A stretch of 64,000 bases of DNA from Mucidula mucida (Eukaryota > Basidiomycota > Agaricomycetes > Agaricales > Physalacriaceae): positions 1-64,000 of the forward strand of contig JADNYV010000144.1 in NCBI GenBank assembly GCA_015501055.1, given 5' to 3'. The position numbers and the translations under genes are program-made. Numbering within the stretch: position 1 is the first letter of the stretch; the number at the start of each line of letters is the position of its first letter. Below, piece after piece: positions 32,101-43,080 of this stretch. The notes beneath the pieces were generated by a model that saw only the letters and a list, made by a program, of their open reading frames with translations, was not told the DNA's origin and did no database searches.

Positions 32101-34348
32101 TCCACTACGCTGCTAGGAAATATAATGAGCGAAGTAGTCCTAACTTGTGGGTAGATACAGGCGCCCGTGGGTTATTCTTCGCAGGCATCAGCCCAGTGGC
32201 AGTAAAGCCAGAGTCACGCATGGGAGTGCGGTCCGGTGCGCTTTGGATAACCGATTCGGAGATGTGGAAATAGCGGGGATGGATATTGTGTACAGTACTC
32301 TGTGATTGTCACAAGCGGCACTGTGGTACCGCTCCAGGCAGGAGTTCCGAGGTATGTGGATTTTGAATTGTGCGGGAAACGAGACTATAGAGTGTTGACC
32401 GCCCTCCGGGAGACATGCCATCGAAGAAACTGTGGGAAAGTCAATGTCGGTCAATCAGTAAATGTCCGCGTTTATATGGGTCATGTCGCGGGCAGGCTCG
32501 AGGAAACTAAGCGTGACAGTTCACGACCACATCCAGGTGGCAGCCTGGGCAGTATGCGCAGCCAGTGTCTCGTAATCAACGGAACACTTGCAACGAGCTG
32601 TCCCAGATAGAAAGCAATCACTTGTCGAGGTACAGCAATAAGGCCTACGAGACAACGACTTGCCTCTCGTTCTTCAGCTGCCCACAATAAGACGGTCGTA
32701 AAGCATGTCCTATGTGTTGCAAACATGTCCGACAGATTCGGAGAACTTGGACCAGTGAAACCTTTGAGCAGTTCGGAGATGACATTCGATCCAGCGTAGT
32801 CTGGAGGAATATAGACAGACACGGCCCTCGAAGACCAATAAAGTCATTAGATGAAATTCCCCGAACCACAGACTTTGACCTTGAGAAAACAGTTATTGAG
32901 TTCTCAATCGCCGGTGTTGTCATCCCTTGGAGCCGACCAAGAAACTTTCCATACCATGCGTACTTTTGGGATGCTTCAAGAAACTGTCGCAGTAGTTGTT
33001 GACTTACTCTCAGCCACAAGACAGAGTTTGAACATATTGGCCTACCATGAGTGTCGTTCTGTCGACACGTAACTTGCTCTTTGTTTTCACAGACTAAAGA
33101 CTCCCTCCTTGGATCAGGAATCTTGTACTGGTCCTCGAAAGGGCACCAACGTCACGCGAGTTTGTAATATGAGTTTCGTCCAAGTAAGCACGTTTACCAC
33201 GTTTTCCACCCGCCTCCGTCCATTGTATTCCTGTCATATAGGTACAGACTAATAGCCGGAATATTATCCTCATGCTCACCCAGCAAGGGCCAACGCTGCT
33301 CCTTTCATCAGGACCGTCTGTCGCCGTTCCGGTCATCCTTCATTCGTCACTCGCCATTCTCGCACCTTGTTGAAATGCCGACACGTTAATGATATGCGCT
33401 ATTCTCGGTCTGCCAAAATTCAATCGGAGCTGAATCTGGAACCAGTTTGTCCTCCGAGGGGATCTCAGGCATCTTTATGAAATCGGACCGAGGATCTTTC
33501 CTCGCTTGTGGCGTATGTAACACGGAAAGCCAAAGTGCTATGTTTTGGGCTATTCATGTTCATCCGCCAGGTTCTCTTGTATCTCAAATTTGAATGGCAT
33601 GTTCTCCCGCTTGTGCACGTTCCATTCCCTGTCTGACGAAATATCCTTAGTGCCAATCGAAATCACACCATACTTTCTTCATGTGAGATACAGAGCATCA
33701 TTTAGAAAACGTTGTGCAGACAACGGACTGCTCATGCGCCGACCTACCAGTGAAGTGATGGCATCACCGTTCTCGTCCGACAATCATGCGCGTCCCGCAA
33801 GAGTCGAATTTGGGTCCGTGGACATAAACACCATGTCACGACCGGTACATTCTGCGGAGACTTCTGTTTGCAACGGTAAGCCATCTCTGCATCCGAAGGA
33901 CACCGAAATATGTGGGGTTTCCAGGTCATGGCGCCCCTGCTGTCATTGGCAATACGGGCAGGCAGACTGAGATAAGTAAGTAGAGGAATGCGTCATCGCT
34001 CGAGGTGCACTAGTCGGGCGAGGTACCAATAATCCCTTTAACGGAGAATGTCCGCGTTGACGAAACAATAGACACTGCGGCAAGGATGCGAGCGTTTCGT
34101 TCATCCACATCAATGTTCTGGGAAACCAGCAAGCCCTCGGACTTCTTTGTGCTCGTTCACAGTGCAGCGTTTGTGAACGAGCACGATCCGGGCGGGGTGA
34201 TGTGTCGTGGGACATCAAACATTTCCCTCTTCACGTACACCTTTCCCATGAATCACTGGACACACAACAAGTAACCGATATTATCCCCATGCGACCACAT
34301 CGAGAGCGCCTCGGCTTCTGATGGGATTCGGAAATTGACTTGAAGCCG
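29106..34348. other. 5.2-kb gene-poor region with decayed sequence
   Basis: No complete gene can be assembled on either strand. Minus-strand ORFs near 31240-31800 contain hydrophobic pieces (GAGVLLSDVISHG, LLHQLMISCYLVFSCTIIAL) in neighbouring frames, which would fit a decayed multi-pass membrane protein, but the evidence is weak. The rest has short, frame-hopping ORFs, typical of old pseudogenes or non-coding DNA. No repeats or RNA genes recognised. Confidence 0.45.
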
Positions 34349-35599
34349 ATGGGCAATCTTAGATCATTTCATCTTGGTCAGACGCCGCATTTAAGAGAGA
34401 ACGTAAATGACAGAACGGAACCCAACCAGGCACTCAACGCCCCCGCATTCCCCGCCAAAAACATGACACCGATTCCTACATCCATTACAATGCTATCAAG
34501 AGAACGTCGATCATGGACAGCTCGAGAGGATCAACTCCTCCGTGACGCAGTTGCTAAAGGTCTGTTGATGGCGATCTCATCCTGCTAGTTATCGTCTAAC
34601 TATCGCTATCTAGAGGATCCACGCACCCAGAACCCCTCGAAATGGCATGCCATTGCCAAGCACGTTCCAGACCGCACCAACAAGGACTGCCGAAAGCGCT
34701 GGTTCGCCAAGATGGCTAGCGACGTCGTCAAGGGCGGTTGGGCGCCAGATGAGGACGAGCGGCTCGTCAAGGCCATTGACCGCTACGGGACGCGATGGAG
34801 TTTGGTCGCCAGTGTTGTCGGCACGCGTAACAGCGATCGTAAGTACATTTCTATGCCTCCGTCGTGACGCCGACGTCTTATGCCACGCATGATAGAATGT
34901 GCCAAACGCTGGACAGACACATTGAATCCGTCCATTGACCGTTCCACCTGGACACCCGAAGGCGATGCCATGTTGATCAACGCCGTTAACGAGCACGGCA
35001 AGCTCTGGACAAAGATAGTCAAGACGTACTTCCCCGGCAGAACAGGGCTCAGCGCCAAAAACCGGTCAGTCCCCTTGCTATGCTCATGAGACGCGTCGGC
35101 CTTACTCTGAAGTTGCAGTTATAACTCTATCACGCGTTTTAACTCTGATCGCGCGCGTCGCCCATCGAGAACCAATTCCTCCACATCGAGCTCCGCGAGC
35201 GTATCTCCAATAACGCCGACCATGAGCATCATTGAGGGCCCGTTCTCCCAATCACCGAATTCTCATCACCATATCAAGTCCGACGGTCCGTTTGACCTCC
35301 AACCTTGGGGCGACGTGTGCTCGCCGTATTCCACCCCTGCCTACACAACGTCCACATTCCCCGAAGACGCGCTCCTAGCGTTCCCACCGCATTCGCCTTA
35401 CGAGTCTAACATGTCATCACCGCTTTCTAGTAGTGCGAGTGATAGTGGATATGAATATCCACAGCCCACACTCCCTCCGTCCAGTTTCGACTTGAGTGGT
35501 GATGCCGAACAGAACTGGGCGTCGACAAATCATGTATACGATGCGCAGCAGTGGGAGCGCTACCAGCAGCATAGCCAAGCTGTCGGCTACATGTATTAA
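34349..35599 (+). CDS. R1R2R3 MYB DNA-binding protein
   Basis: Four exons (34349-34559, 34614-34838, 34896-35064, 35119-35599) give 361 aa. Three MYB/SANT repeats follow each other: RRSWTAREDQLL...RCRKRW-type repeat 1 (about 52-100, CRKRWFAKM), KGGWAPDEDERLV...QCAKRWTDTL (about 107-155) and RSTWTPEGDAMLI...SAKNRYNSI (about 160-205). The tryptophan spacing is typical. The C-terminal half is Ser/Pro/Tyr-rich without a known domain and is a likely activation or regulatory region. The protein should act in the nucleus as a transcription factor. In-frame ATGs at 34463 and 34490 are alternative starts. All introns interrupt or flank the repeats in phase. Confidence 0.88.
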
Positions 35600-36599
35600 C
35601 TTCCCTTCTTGGCTCATGGTACAACGCTTATCGTTACCATACGTATCATTCTATCGCATCTGTACTGTACTGCACCATTTCCTGTCCTACTTACTATCTG
35701 TGTACATATGTAGAGTAGTGTATAGATCTTACTCTTATCCCTCGATAGTATTTGAAATACTCGACATCGCGTCCAAAGCCTTAGCGTGAATCGGCGGAAG
35801 GAAACACCCCTTTCGTCCAGGGTCCTCGAGCAACGAAGCTTCTCCGAGAGATGTGGAGTAACGATTGTTGGTGCCTATCAATTTGGAAATGATTTTCCTT
35901 CCTAGATGTGTGGCGCTATTCAATTGCTGACATGAGCCCTGTTCCTCGGTAAGGGTTTAGATACCGGATGCCACGCGTTCATCCCGCAGTGCAAACTGAG
36001 TGCTATCAGCAAGGCTAGGCGCGAAATATGTTCTACCTAGTATGCACTTCGTCGTGAGTACTGGGAACGCACGCGTAGTCGTGAAACGGTCGACTGTTCC
36101 CGAGAATACCGGATCACCTTTCACACCACCATCCGTTCGGACTCGGGCTGATTGACCATCCAATTTATCTGAAGCCTTTCCACGGGATACACGGATTGAC
36201 ATGGAATGAATTCGAAGGAAATGGCCGCGATAGCCTCTTCTAAACAACGTGGCGACGTGTGTACTCCATTTATTCATTCGGGTGCTTGATGTTATCAGAG
36301 AATTGTGTCCGGACTCAAACGAGAATACTGAGAGGAACAACACAATATGTCCAATGTCCTTGTTCTTCGGATTGAAATCCGGTGTTCCCGGACTGCGCAC
36401 GAAGGTGCAAGGCTTTTATCGAAACTCTATACTGGGACGTACTTCAGACATCTGTTGCAGCAGCAGTATCGGCTCCCGAAGAGGATGACTATAACCGCAA
36501 GGAGGGCTGCTGGCGACTACCAGTCCCCGAGCGCCAAGAATCGTCAGGCCGAGCCTGGCCGGAAGCATCTCGTGCGACGATTAAGGTCGGTGCGATCCC
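35600..36599. other. No gene seen
   Basis: 3' flank of the MYB gene and short ORFs. A minus-strand ORF at 35957-36400 lacks recognisable features. Confidence 0.4.
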
Positions 36600-37520
36600 T
36601 TTCTCGTGCTGTGAGAGAAAGACTTGACGTAGAAGCGATATGCCTACTGTCACCGCGCTTAACGATGCACCGGGAAATCAATCAGTTTCGTTCCAATGTT
36701 GATCGTGGAAGGCATATGCATAGAATGCGAGGAACACGATGAATGTGGTGGAATAGAGAAGCGCCGATTATACAAGGATCTCGACGATGCTCTGATACGC
36801 ATGGACAGTTCCGGGCGAGCGAACAATATGGACAATGATGAGGCTGGTGCACAGCATGTTGGTTGGAACCGTCATTGCATAGTAGACGATATTCCAGTTA
36901 TTCTGCGTGACGCTAAAAGTGATTTGATAACAGAACAGAAGTAGAACAGCTGACACTGGCGTAGGATTAGCCATCAGTAAGAGAAGCAAGCAAGATCAAA
37001 TACCTGCACTGTATCTGTGATGATGCATAGAAAAGGGAGAATGACAATGACGCCAAGAGTCATCGTGGACGACATAGCAGCGCCGTATCTACACCATATG
37101 TTCATCTCGTGAAGTACAAACTGGAAGACATTTGGTCGATGTTCACGCACAGTGATACCTTGACGGCCAAGGAGACTACGGTATTGAGGTTATCCAAATG
37201 CTGACCCCAAACGCGCTTCCGCGAGTTTCTCCATGCATAACGTACGGCCTGTCGATATAGTAGTACCACGAGACAGCGCGTGAGAGGTATTGAGCACCCA
37301 CATGAAACTGTCAATAAGTATGAAGAACACAGGGCCTCTGGATCCTACTCGACGAGCCGTCGATTTCACTGCACAATGCGTTGTGAGAACCTAAGGAAAA
37401 GAGGGGAGTTTCGTACCGATTGCCAGAAGTATAGAAGGAATGACAGAACGTCGCCCGGTGTGAGGCCCAGCTGTTTCGAAAGCCAAGGTGCCATCATACA
37501 GAGGTATCGATTTGGTAGAG
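36600..37520 (-). pseudogene. Decayed multi-pass membrane protein of the agaricomycete 7-TM type
   Basis: Reading down the minus strand: MMAPWLSKQLGLTPGDVLSF (about 37500), FFILIDSFMWVLNTSHALS (about 37310), SSTMTLGVIVILPFLCIITD (about 37050), WNIVYYAMTVPTNMLCTSLI (about 36880), YQSIVEIL, and, in another frame, ALLYSTTFIVFLAFYAYAF (about 36750). The pieces appear in the order of a common family of seven-helix fungal membrane proteins of unknown function (an Asn/Trp...YY...LCT-LI-RI helix followed by a VEILVES-type helix). They lie in at least three frames, so the gene is broken by several indels. Family placement is from memory. Confidence 0.55.
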
Positions 37521-38256
37521 CTATATAGTCTACTAGACCTCAGGTACGTCGTGTAGGTAGCACTGTAGCGATGCGGGATTCCCAGATGAGCAGATATGCG
37601 ATAGAAAGTCAGGTCTGAACACGCAAGACAGTTGGTCACCAGGCAGGAAATCTATTGCAGGATTTGTGAAAATGATTCCGTACCACAAATACCGAGAAGT
37701 AGCCAGCTGATGCATTTCAGGACTGAGATATTGTCTCAACTTACGTTTCGTTATGTTGGATCAACGCGGGAGGTAATCGGCGACTATACAGATGCTCGGC
37801 TATCACCGGACGTGTGGGTGCCGCCGGCAGAAGGAACGAAGGCCAGAGGCGAAGCTGCTGTTTTATTTTGAGTCTTGTCGGAATACGCCGTCTTGAATAC
37901 GAGGTCAATGGGCCAATGAAACGTCCCGGTGTCTACCCGGATTTCATACTCTCCTCTCATCGTCGCTCCTTGTTCCAACCCATTATCGGTTCAATCCCTC
38001 TTCGTCAAAAAGCAAAACACTCCCATTGAAGCGCGTCATTGCTCAAGGCCAAGTGGACTGCGGGTAGACTTGATGTGCGTCGGATCGCTGACTTCAGCAC
38101 ATATGTTGCAAAGCGAGAAATAAATGGGATGGTAAGTATGAGGCAATAAGGCGTCAAAGAGACGTGCGAATCGGACCTGGGCGCTTAAGAATTGCGTTTC
38201 GTTGATGAATGAATGATAGGGGATCGAACCAGTGAAGGGTCTTATGCTTGGCCATT
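37521..38256. other. No gene seen
   Basis: Only short ORFs. A GGGATCGAACC motif at 38218-38228 resembles a reverse tRNA B box but no A box lies at the right distance. Confidence 0.4.
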
Positions 38257-38616
38257 ATGTGCAGTGATAGTACAATGGGACATGATGAGACGGTTAACAA
38301 AATATTGGAAACGCGGTCTGCAACGTCGCGGGAAGACAACCTTGACGATTATCGCGCATTCCGCATGCCAGAAAGAGTATCGCGTCCAGACACGGGTTCC
38401 TTTTCAAACGTGAAGGACGACTCGTCTCCACTGGATATTGAATTCGGAGAGCTGAGCCCGTCGCCTGTCCTCGGCACAGAACCGATCGGAATTTCGGCCC
38501 GGTTACCGCCACGCTTTTTGGTCGATGTCTTCCACCTCAATCTAACCTCAATGTTCCAAGGCAAACGCGAACTCGAAAGCAGACCATTCTCCGACCTGTG
38601 CCGTCTTCTCGCTTGA
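38257..38616 (+). CDS. Hypothetical ORF (119 aa), weakly supported
   Basis: From ATG 38257 the ORF reads MCSDSTMGHDETVNKIL, then an acidic middle (KDDSSPLDIEFGELSPSP) and ARLPPRFLVDVFHLNLTSMF before the stop. Composition is protein-like, but there is no homology I recognise, no neighbour exon, and the region is poor in genes. It may be a fragment of a longer, degraded gene. Confidence 0.3.
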   Translation: MCSDSTMGHDETVNKILETRSATSREDNLDDYRAFRMPERVSRPDTGSFSNVKDDSSPLDIEFGELSPSPVLGTEPIGISARLPPRFLVDVFHLNLTSMFQGKRELESRPFSDLCRLLA

Positions 38617-38720
38617 AGATCAGATCAGGCAGTTTCCCTGCTGGACTAAGTGTCCAAATACTCTAACTCGTACGGTCATGAAGTTGTACAGGTGGTCGTG
38701 TAACTAACGAAAGAGGTCGT

Positions 38721-39102
38721 TTAGGCCCCGATAGACATAGCATCCTCCATCTTCTCAGCTGCGTTAGGGTCTCGTCGTTCTGCATCATGCGGTTGCGCAC
38801 TGGCTTCGCCTTTCATCTCGTTGTCGGCGTTCTTCTCTTGCTGATCCTGGATGAGCTGATGGATGCCTTGTAGGAGACTAAACACATACCTCCCCATTCC
38901 TAACCTTCTGCTCATGCGCCTTCGCCACTCGCTTGGCCCCCGCGACTTTGCGCCCCTTCTTGTTCTCTGCCGGCGCGAGGTCTGCCGCGTTTACAACGGG
39001 ACCTTCTTGCTCCTCTTCGGCCTCATTTCTATCGAAGTCCCCTAAGAATATTTCTCGGAACACCATACGTCCCATGATGTCGAAGAACATGAGGAGAGGC
39101 AT
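38721..39102 (-). CDS. Small charged protein (112 aa), unknown function
   Basis: Two exons (39102-38890 and 38846-38721) flank a 43-nt intron with GTATGT donor. The protein starts MPLLMFFDIMGRMVFREIF, possibly an amphipathic or membrane-associated helix. It becomes acidic (EAEEEQEGPV), then Lys-rich (ENKKGRKVAGAKRVAKAHEQK) and ends in a hydrophilic acidic tail (AAEKMEDAMSIGA). A TATATAAAG box lies 54-62 bases upstream of the ATG, which supports a real, regulated gene. No family recognised. A 34-nt alternative intron is also in frame but shorter than usual. Confidence 0.6.
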
Positions 39103-39155
39103 AGTGATAGGTGGGTTGTGGTGGTTATAATGAAGAAAGGATGTGGACGACAAGT

Positions 39156-39164
39156 CTTTATATA
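39156..39164 (-). promoter_or_regulatory. TATA box of the 39102 gene
   Basis: TATATAAAG on the minus strand, 54-62 bases upstream of the ATG at 39102; the spacing suits a fungal core promoter. Confidence 0.6.
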
Positions 39165-39973
39165 GCGCTTTAAAGCGTGAGCCCACGTGAAGACGCGTCG
39201 AAAGAGAACAATGGGAATGCCGCACGGGCGTAGTTGGACAATAGGACAATGGGCATGATCGGCCTTTGGCAGACAAGGTGAGCTGTACTTGTGTCTATTC
39301 TTCAATGCTAAGAAGTGACCAAGTGCGTCGAGACTCATTTGTAAAATAAAGGTTCAATCCTAGCCCGACTTTTGGCGACTCACCTCGATCGGTGGACTGA
39401 TGACCTAGCCCCGTAAGTATACCCTTTCAAACGGAGTCTGTGGTCTTTGCAGAACTCATCGATCAGTCCTTTGTGTTGCCAAAGGCCTGGGACTTACGAT
39501 CGTTGAGTTTAGAAAAATGTCCTAGACAAGTGGCACAAGCTTCTGTATCAGAACATCATCCATACGTACGCGGTCTCCGCCCTGCTCATCATCGACTCCA
39601 AGTCTCCACCGGCATCCGAGGGCAGTTAGAGGGACTCGGAGTCTCTACCAGTCCTTTCCATTGCCCCACTCGACGCTACTGTGTCCTGATGTTTTTTGTA
39701 GGTTTTAAGCACGTCTTGTATTAGCCTCCGTCGACGGAAGTATTACTTCGGGGAAACGACAATTCGATCGACGCCCAGGAACAAAAGAAATGTGACGTCA
39801 GGCCCCCAGTGCTGCTCCTAAACCGCCACATGAGCGCCCACCGACATTGCTCCTTCGCTTGCTACCTTTCGCTAATCGCTGCCCGCAGCCATTTTCTGTG
39901 AAAATCATCTCTGTGAGCTATACTCTTCTCACGTGTCTTTCGCGTCTCAAGTAGTCTTGCAGCAGTATTCAAG
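39165..39973. other. Intergenic
   Basis: Shared upstream region between the small minus-strand gene and the phosphatase gene. Short ORFs only. Confidence 0.45.
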
Positions 39974-40575
39974 ATGATTCGCTTCGACGACATCCCCTCA
40001 GAAGTCCAGCAATCAATGTGCACACCCATGAACCGCATACCTTTACAGAAACCTTTACCCAACGATCCCACCCATTCATTCGGCGAACTCTTCATTGGTT
40101 CTTTGTCTGCAGTATACGAAACGGAACAGCTGCGCGAAAATCATATCACCCACCTAGTTCAGGTGCTAGACGTCCCTTGGCTACCTCTTTCCGAAAAGGA
40201 TGGGTTTGAATGTTATCGGATTGACCTCCTCGACCAGCCCTCAGAGGACCTACGCCCGCACTTGGAAGCGGTCTGTTCTTACATTGACGACGCACTCCAA
40301 GGCGGAGGAAGTGTTCTGGTACACTGCCAGCAGGTAACCATTCTCTTAGACCGCTTGTTGATCGAGCTCATTCACTTCCTTAGGGCGTCTCTAGGAGCGC
40401 AGCTGTTGTCATCGCGTATCTGATTCGCAACGGCGGGATGTCATTCGACAGCGCACTTGCGCTAGTCAAACACGAGCGCGCATGTATAAAGCCCAATTCG
40501 GGGTTCGTACAGGCTCTGAAGGAGTGGGAGGGTCTGTGGCACCGACCATCACTGTCGGGTAGGTTTAATTCCTGA
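39974..40575 (+). CDS. Dual-specificity protein phosphatase
   Basis: Two exons (39974-40333 and 40384-40575) with a 50-nt intron give 183 aa. The active-site loop HCQQGVSRS (Cys about residue 118, Arg 124) is split by the intron exactly after HCQQ and matches HCx5R. The general-acid Asp lies in YRIDLLDQPSEDL (about residues 82-94). The N-terminal strand ELFIGSLSAVYE and the final helix SGFVQALKEWEGLW are standard for small DUSPs. It should remove phosphate from Ser/Thr and Tyr of signalling proteins. No docking or localisation domain is present. The gene looks intact. Confidence 0.9.
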
Positions 40576-40682
40576 GCGAATTTGACGTCACCATGACCAG
40601 GTTGTTGCGAAGAGCCCCCACAATATATATACTCCATAGAGCATGAAACCGACTGTATGTTGTTTATGTCTAAGAAACATTG

Positions 40683-42481
40683 CTATTCCATGGCCCGTTC
40701 AACGTGTATCGGAACCAAGAACATAAAGTCCTTCCATTTATCGAGGTGGCGTTTAACTGTTTCCGCGTCAACGGCTTTACTGTTGTAGTCCGCGCTGAGC
40801 TCCATCTGTCCTCTCCATGTAGAGATGCGAAAGAACCTGTGTCAACATGAGTCGTCAGCTTGAACGGCAAGAAAAGAGGTAGGCAGACTTACGGTCCTGG
40901 ATCTACACGACTCAACGATGTAAAGAAGCTCTTGACGCGCATAACTGTTGCCCCATTCTGATCGGTATATTCCAGAGGAAGATAACGTTCCCCGATGCCA
41001 TCGCTTGAGAACATGTAGCAATAATTTGGAGCTATTCTAGAAGAATTGTCGGTTCAGCCAGTCAGACGGGAGGTGAAAGTATACGTACAATGATTCTCTA
41101 GCAGCCTTTTTCATCTCAACGGCTTGTAACTCGGCGAGCTGCCCCATAGTGCTGAGCGGGGCCGGGATAGACTTTTCCGCCTCATACGTCGCGCGAACGA
41201 ACCTCATCGTGTTTGCTAGTGCGCGGCCATCTAAAGACGCGAAATTGGCGGTTTCAGCAGAGAAGAGTGATACTGGAATGCGAAATATCGAGGTTCCAAG
41301 ACTATAGCCGGTGTATGAGCGGGTATACTCAGGGTGTAGGCGATGTCGATAGTTTGTGATACTGAAATTATGAGGAAGGACTGTGAGTTCGAAGGTGGAT
41401 TGTCATCGATGGTCACCATCGACAGAGCGGCGTGTGCTATGCGATTAAGTTCAGTGGCGGAGAAGGGAATACAAGGAAGGCCATACCCAAGTGCGTGACG
41501 GTGTATGAATGTATCGACGGTATTGATTTCAGAGCCTTAAGAGGAGACTGGTATCGTCTCTAGAAAGCAGTAATGATGCTCGATTACATGATGGAAGGCC
41601 TTCTGCTACTGCTGCGCGAGCGCTAAACCCATGTTTATCGTTCTAAATATCGCATGTTAGATATGTTAACGGCTGAAAACAGAAACTTGCCTGAAAATAA
41701 TCGACCATCGTCTTGTTGACCTGTTTTAGGGAGCTATAATAAGGGTGGAGAAAACTGGGCAGGTCGTCTGAGAGTAACGGAATAGGAAGAGGTTCATCGT
41801 CAGAAAGAACATCGGATACGGATGGTGTCAAGTTGTCGATTTCAGAACCCCATTGTAGGGCGATATCGTCGCTGCTGCTGTGAATGAGAAGCTGAGAAAG
41901 ACGGTCAAAGAAGCGGGCCATGATGAGTTTGACGCCAGTTCCGTCGAATGGAGCGTGATGACTGTGAAAGAGCAGTCCGAATTCGGGGACATGGGCCGCG
42001 TTCGAGTCGCTGCACGAGAAATGCAACCACGTCTGATCGCCAGCTGCCGAGGGTACAGCCATGTCCCTACCTCGCTCCTGAGAGCATCGAGGTCAAGTCC
42101 TGAATGTACGCAAAACGTTCGGTCTGCCCAAGCAGACGCGCTTTTTGGCGTGGGGGAATGATACTGCAGATGGCCCTGGTCGTCACCGTCAACGTAGATG
42201 GTGCAAGCGACAATTGGGATCTGATAGCGCAGCCAAAGCCAAGATTCGCGGCACGCGACGATGAGCTGTTCTCGAGAGACAGTGGTAAGGAGCTCGATGG
42301 AAAGAGCGAAGAACAACGTCTGATCGCCGTTCATATAGCGGTTCATGACATCGTGGATGTTTTCCCCACCACATAGAAGGCGAGTGCGCGCGGGGTGTGC
42401 AGGATTATCTACGGGAAGTGCGGTCCATTTAAACTTGTGTATGTCGTATTTCGTGAGTAGTTGATCTAGGTTAGTCGTCAT
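40683..42481 (-). pseudogene. TRI3-like (condensation/BAHD superfamily) acyltransferase, frameshifted
   Basis: The minus strand begins MTTNLDQLLTKYDIHKFKW and carries GENIHDVMNRYMNGD, LRYQIPIVACTIYVDGD, and then the acyl-transfer motif HHAPFDG (HHxxxDG, about 41960). Later exons give NDKHGFSARAAVAEG, HRLHPEYTRSYTGYSLGTS, ANTMRFVRATYEAEKSIP, CYMFSSDGIGERYLPLEY and FFRISTWRGQMELSADYN, ending IHVERAME. The series is full length. However, about 42090 needs one extra base (RSEVG to MAVPSAAGD), and further frame changes occur near 41545 and 41410. One intron (41690-41643) uses a GC-AG pair (AG/GCAAGT). Intact relatives esterify alcohols, for example in trichothecene pathways. No pathway genes flank it. 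Confidence 0.7.
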
Positions 42482-43080
42482 TTGAACGTGAGAGGAGAAT
42501 CATAGACTGTGGTTAAATATTGGAAAGTAATTGTGGGTCTACAGTCAGTCATAGCAGAAAAGCAGAGGCGCAAACTGTACATATGAGATCCGTTGTGGCA
42601 GCAGCAGGAAACCATGGTATGGTCCGCGTCGATCAGGTCCAGGCTCTTTCCACCTCCTTCCTTCCTTCCATCATGGCCGTGTCGCGTAAGATCGCGCATC
42701 ACGAACAGTAAGTTGTTGGCACTGGCGAATACCTCTAAGATGATGATTTCGACTGCAAGTTGGCCATGATCACGCTATTTGTGGGCATGGTCGCGTGCAG
42801 CAAACGTGCAGGGACCTTTTATCTTATCTAGAGCGCGGATCCATATCCGGTCAACTTTCAAAGCACTTAAGGGAAACCGAACTGCGACTCAAGAAGCAGA
42901 GTCTGCGCAGCCGCCATTGTATGTGGTATTCACTGCGCAGCACCCTCTTGACTTACCAACTTGCAGGACTGACAGACTCGTACCAACGTGCTCAGGAACA
43001 TATTTGGATACCGCGACACATATAAGCCAAGCTCTCCCTTGATAGACATCATCGCGCGTTATCTTTGCCCGCCATTCGCT
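42482..43080. other. Intergenic, divergent promoters
   Basis: Lies between the acyltransferase pseudogene and the membrane protein gene. No ORF of note. Contains the TATA box listed separately. Confidence 0.45.
43019..43026 (+). promoter_or_regulatory. TATA box of membrane protein copy 1
   Basis: CATATAAG lies 55-62 bases upstream of ATG 43081. A TATAAAG is in the same place upstream of the paralogue at 57824, and both leaders run into an identical ATGATCATC start. Confidence 0.55.

Noticed and set aside
38215..38230. tRNA gene suggested by a reverse B box (GGGATCGAACC)
   Set aside because: No A box or cloverleaf could be placed on the minus strand at a workable distance.
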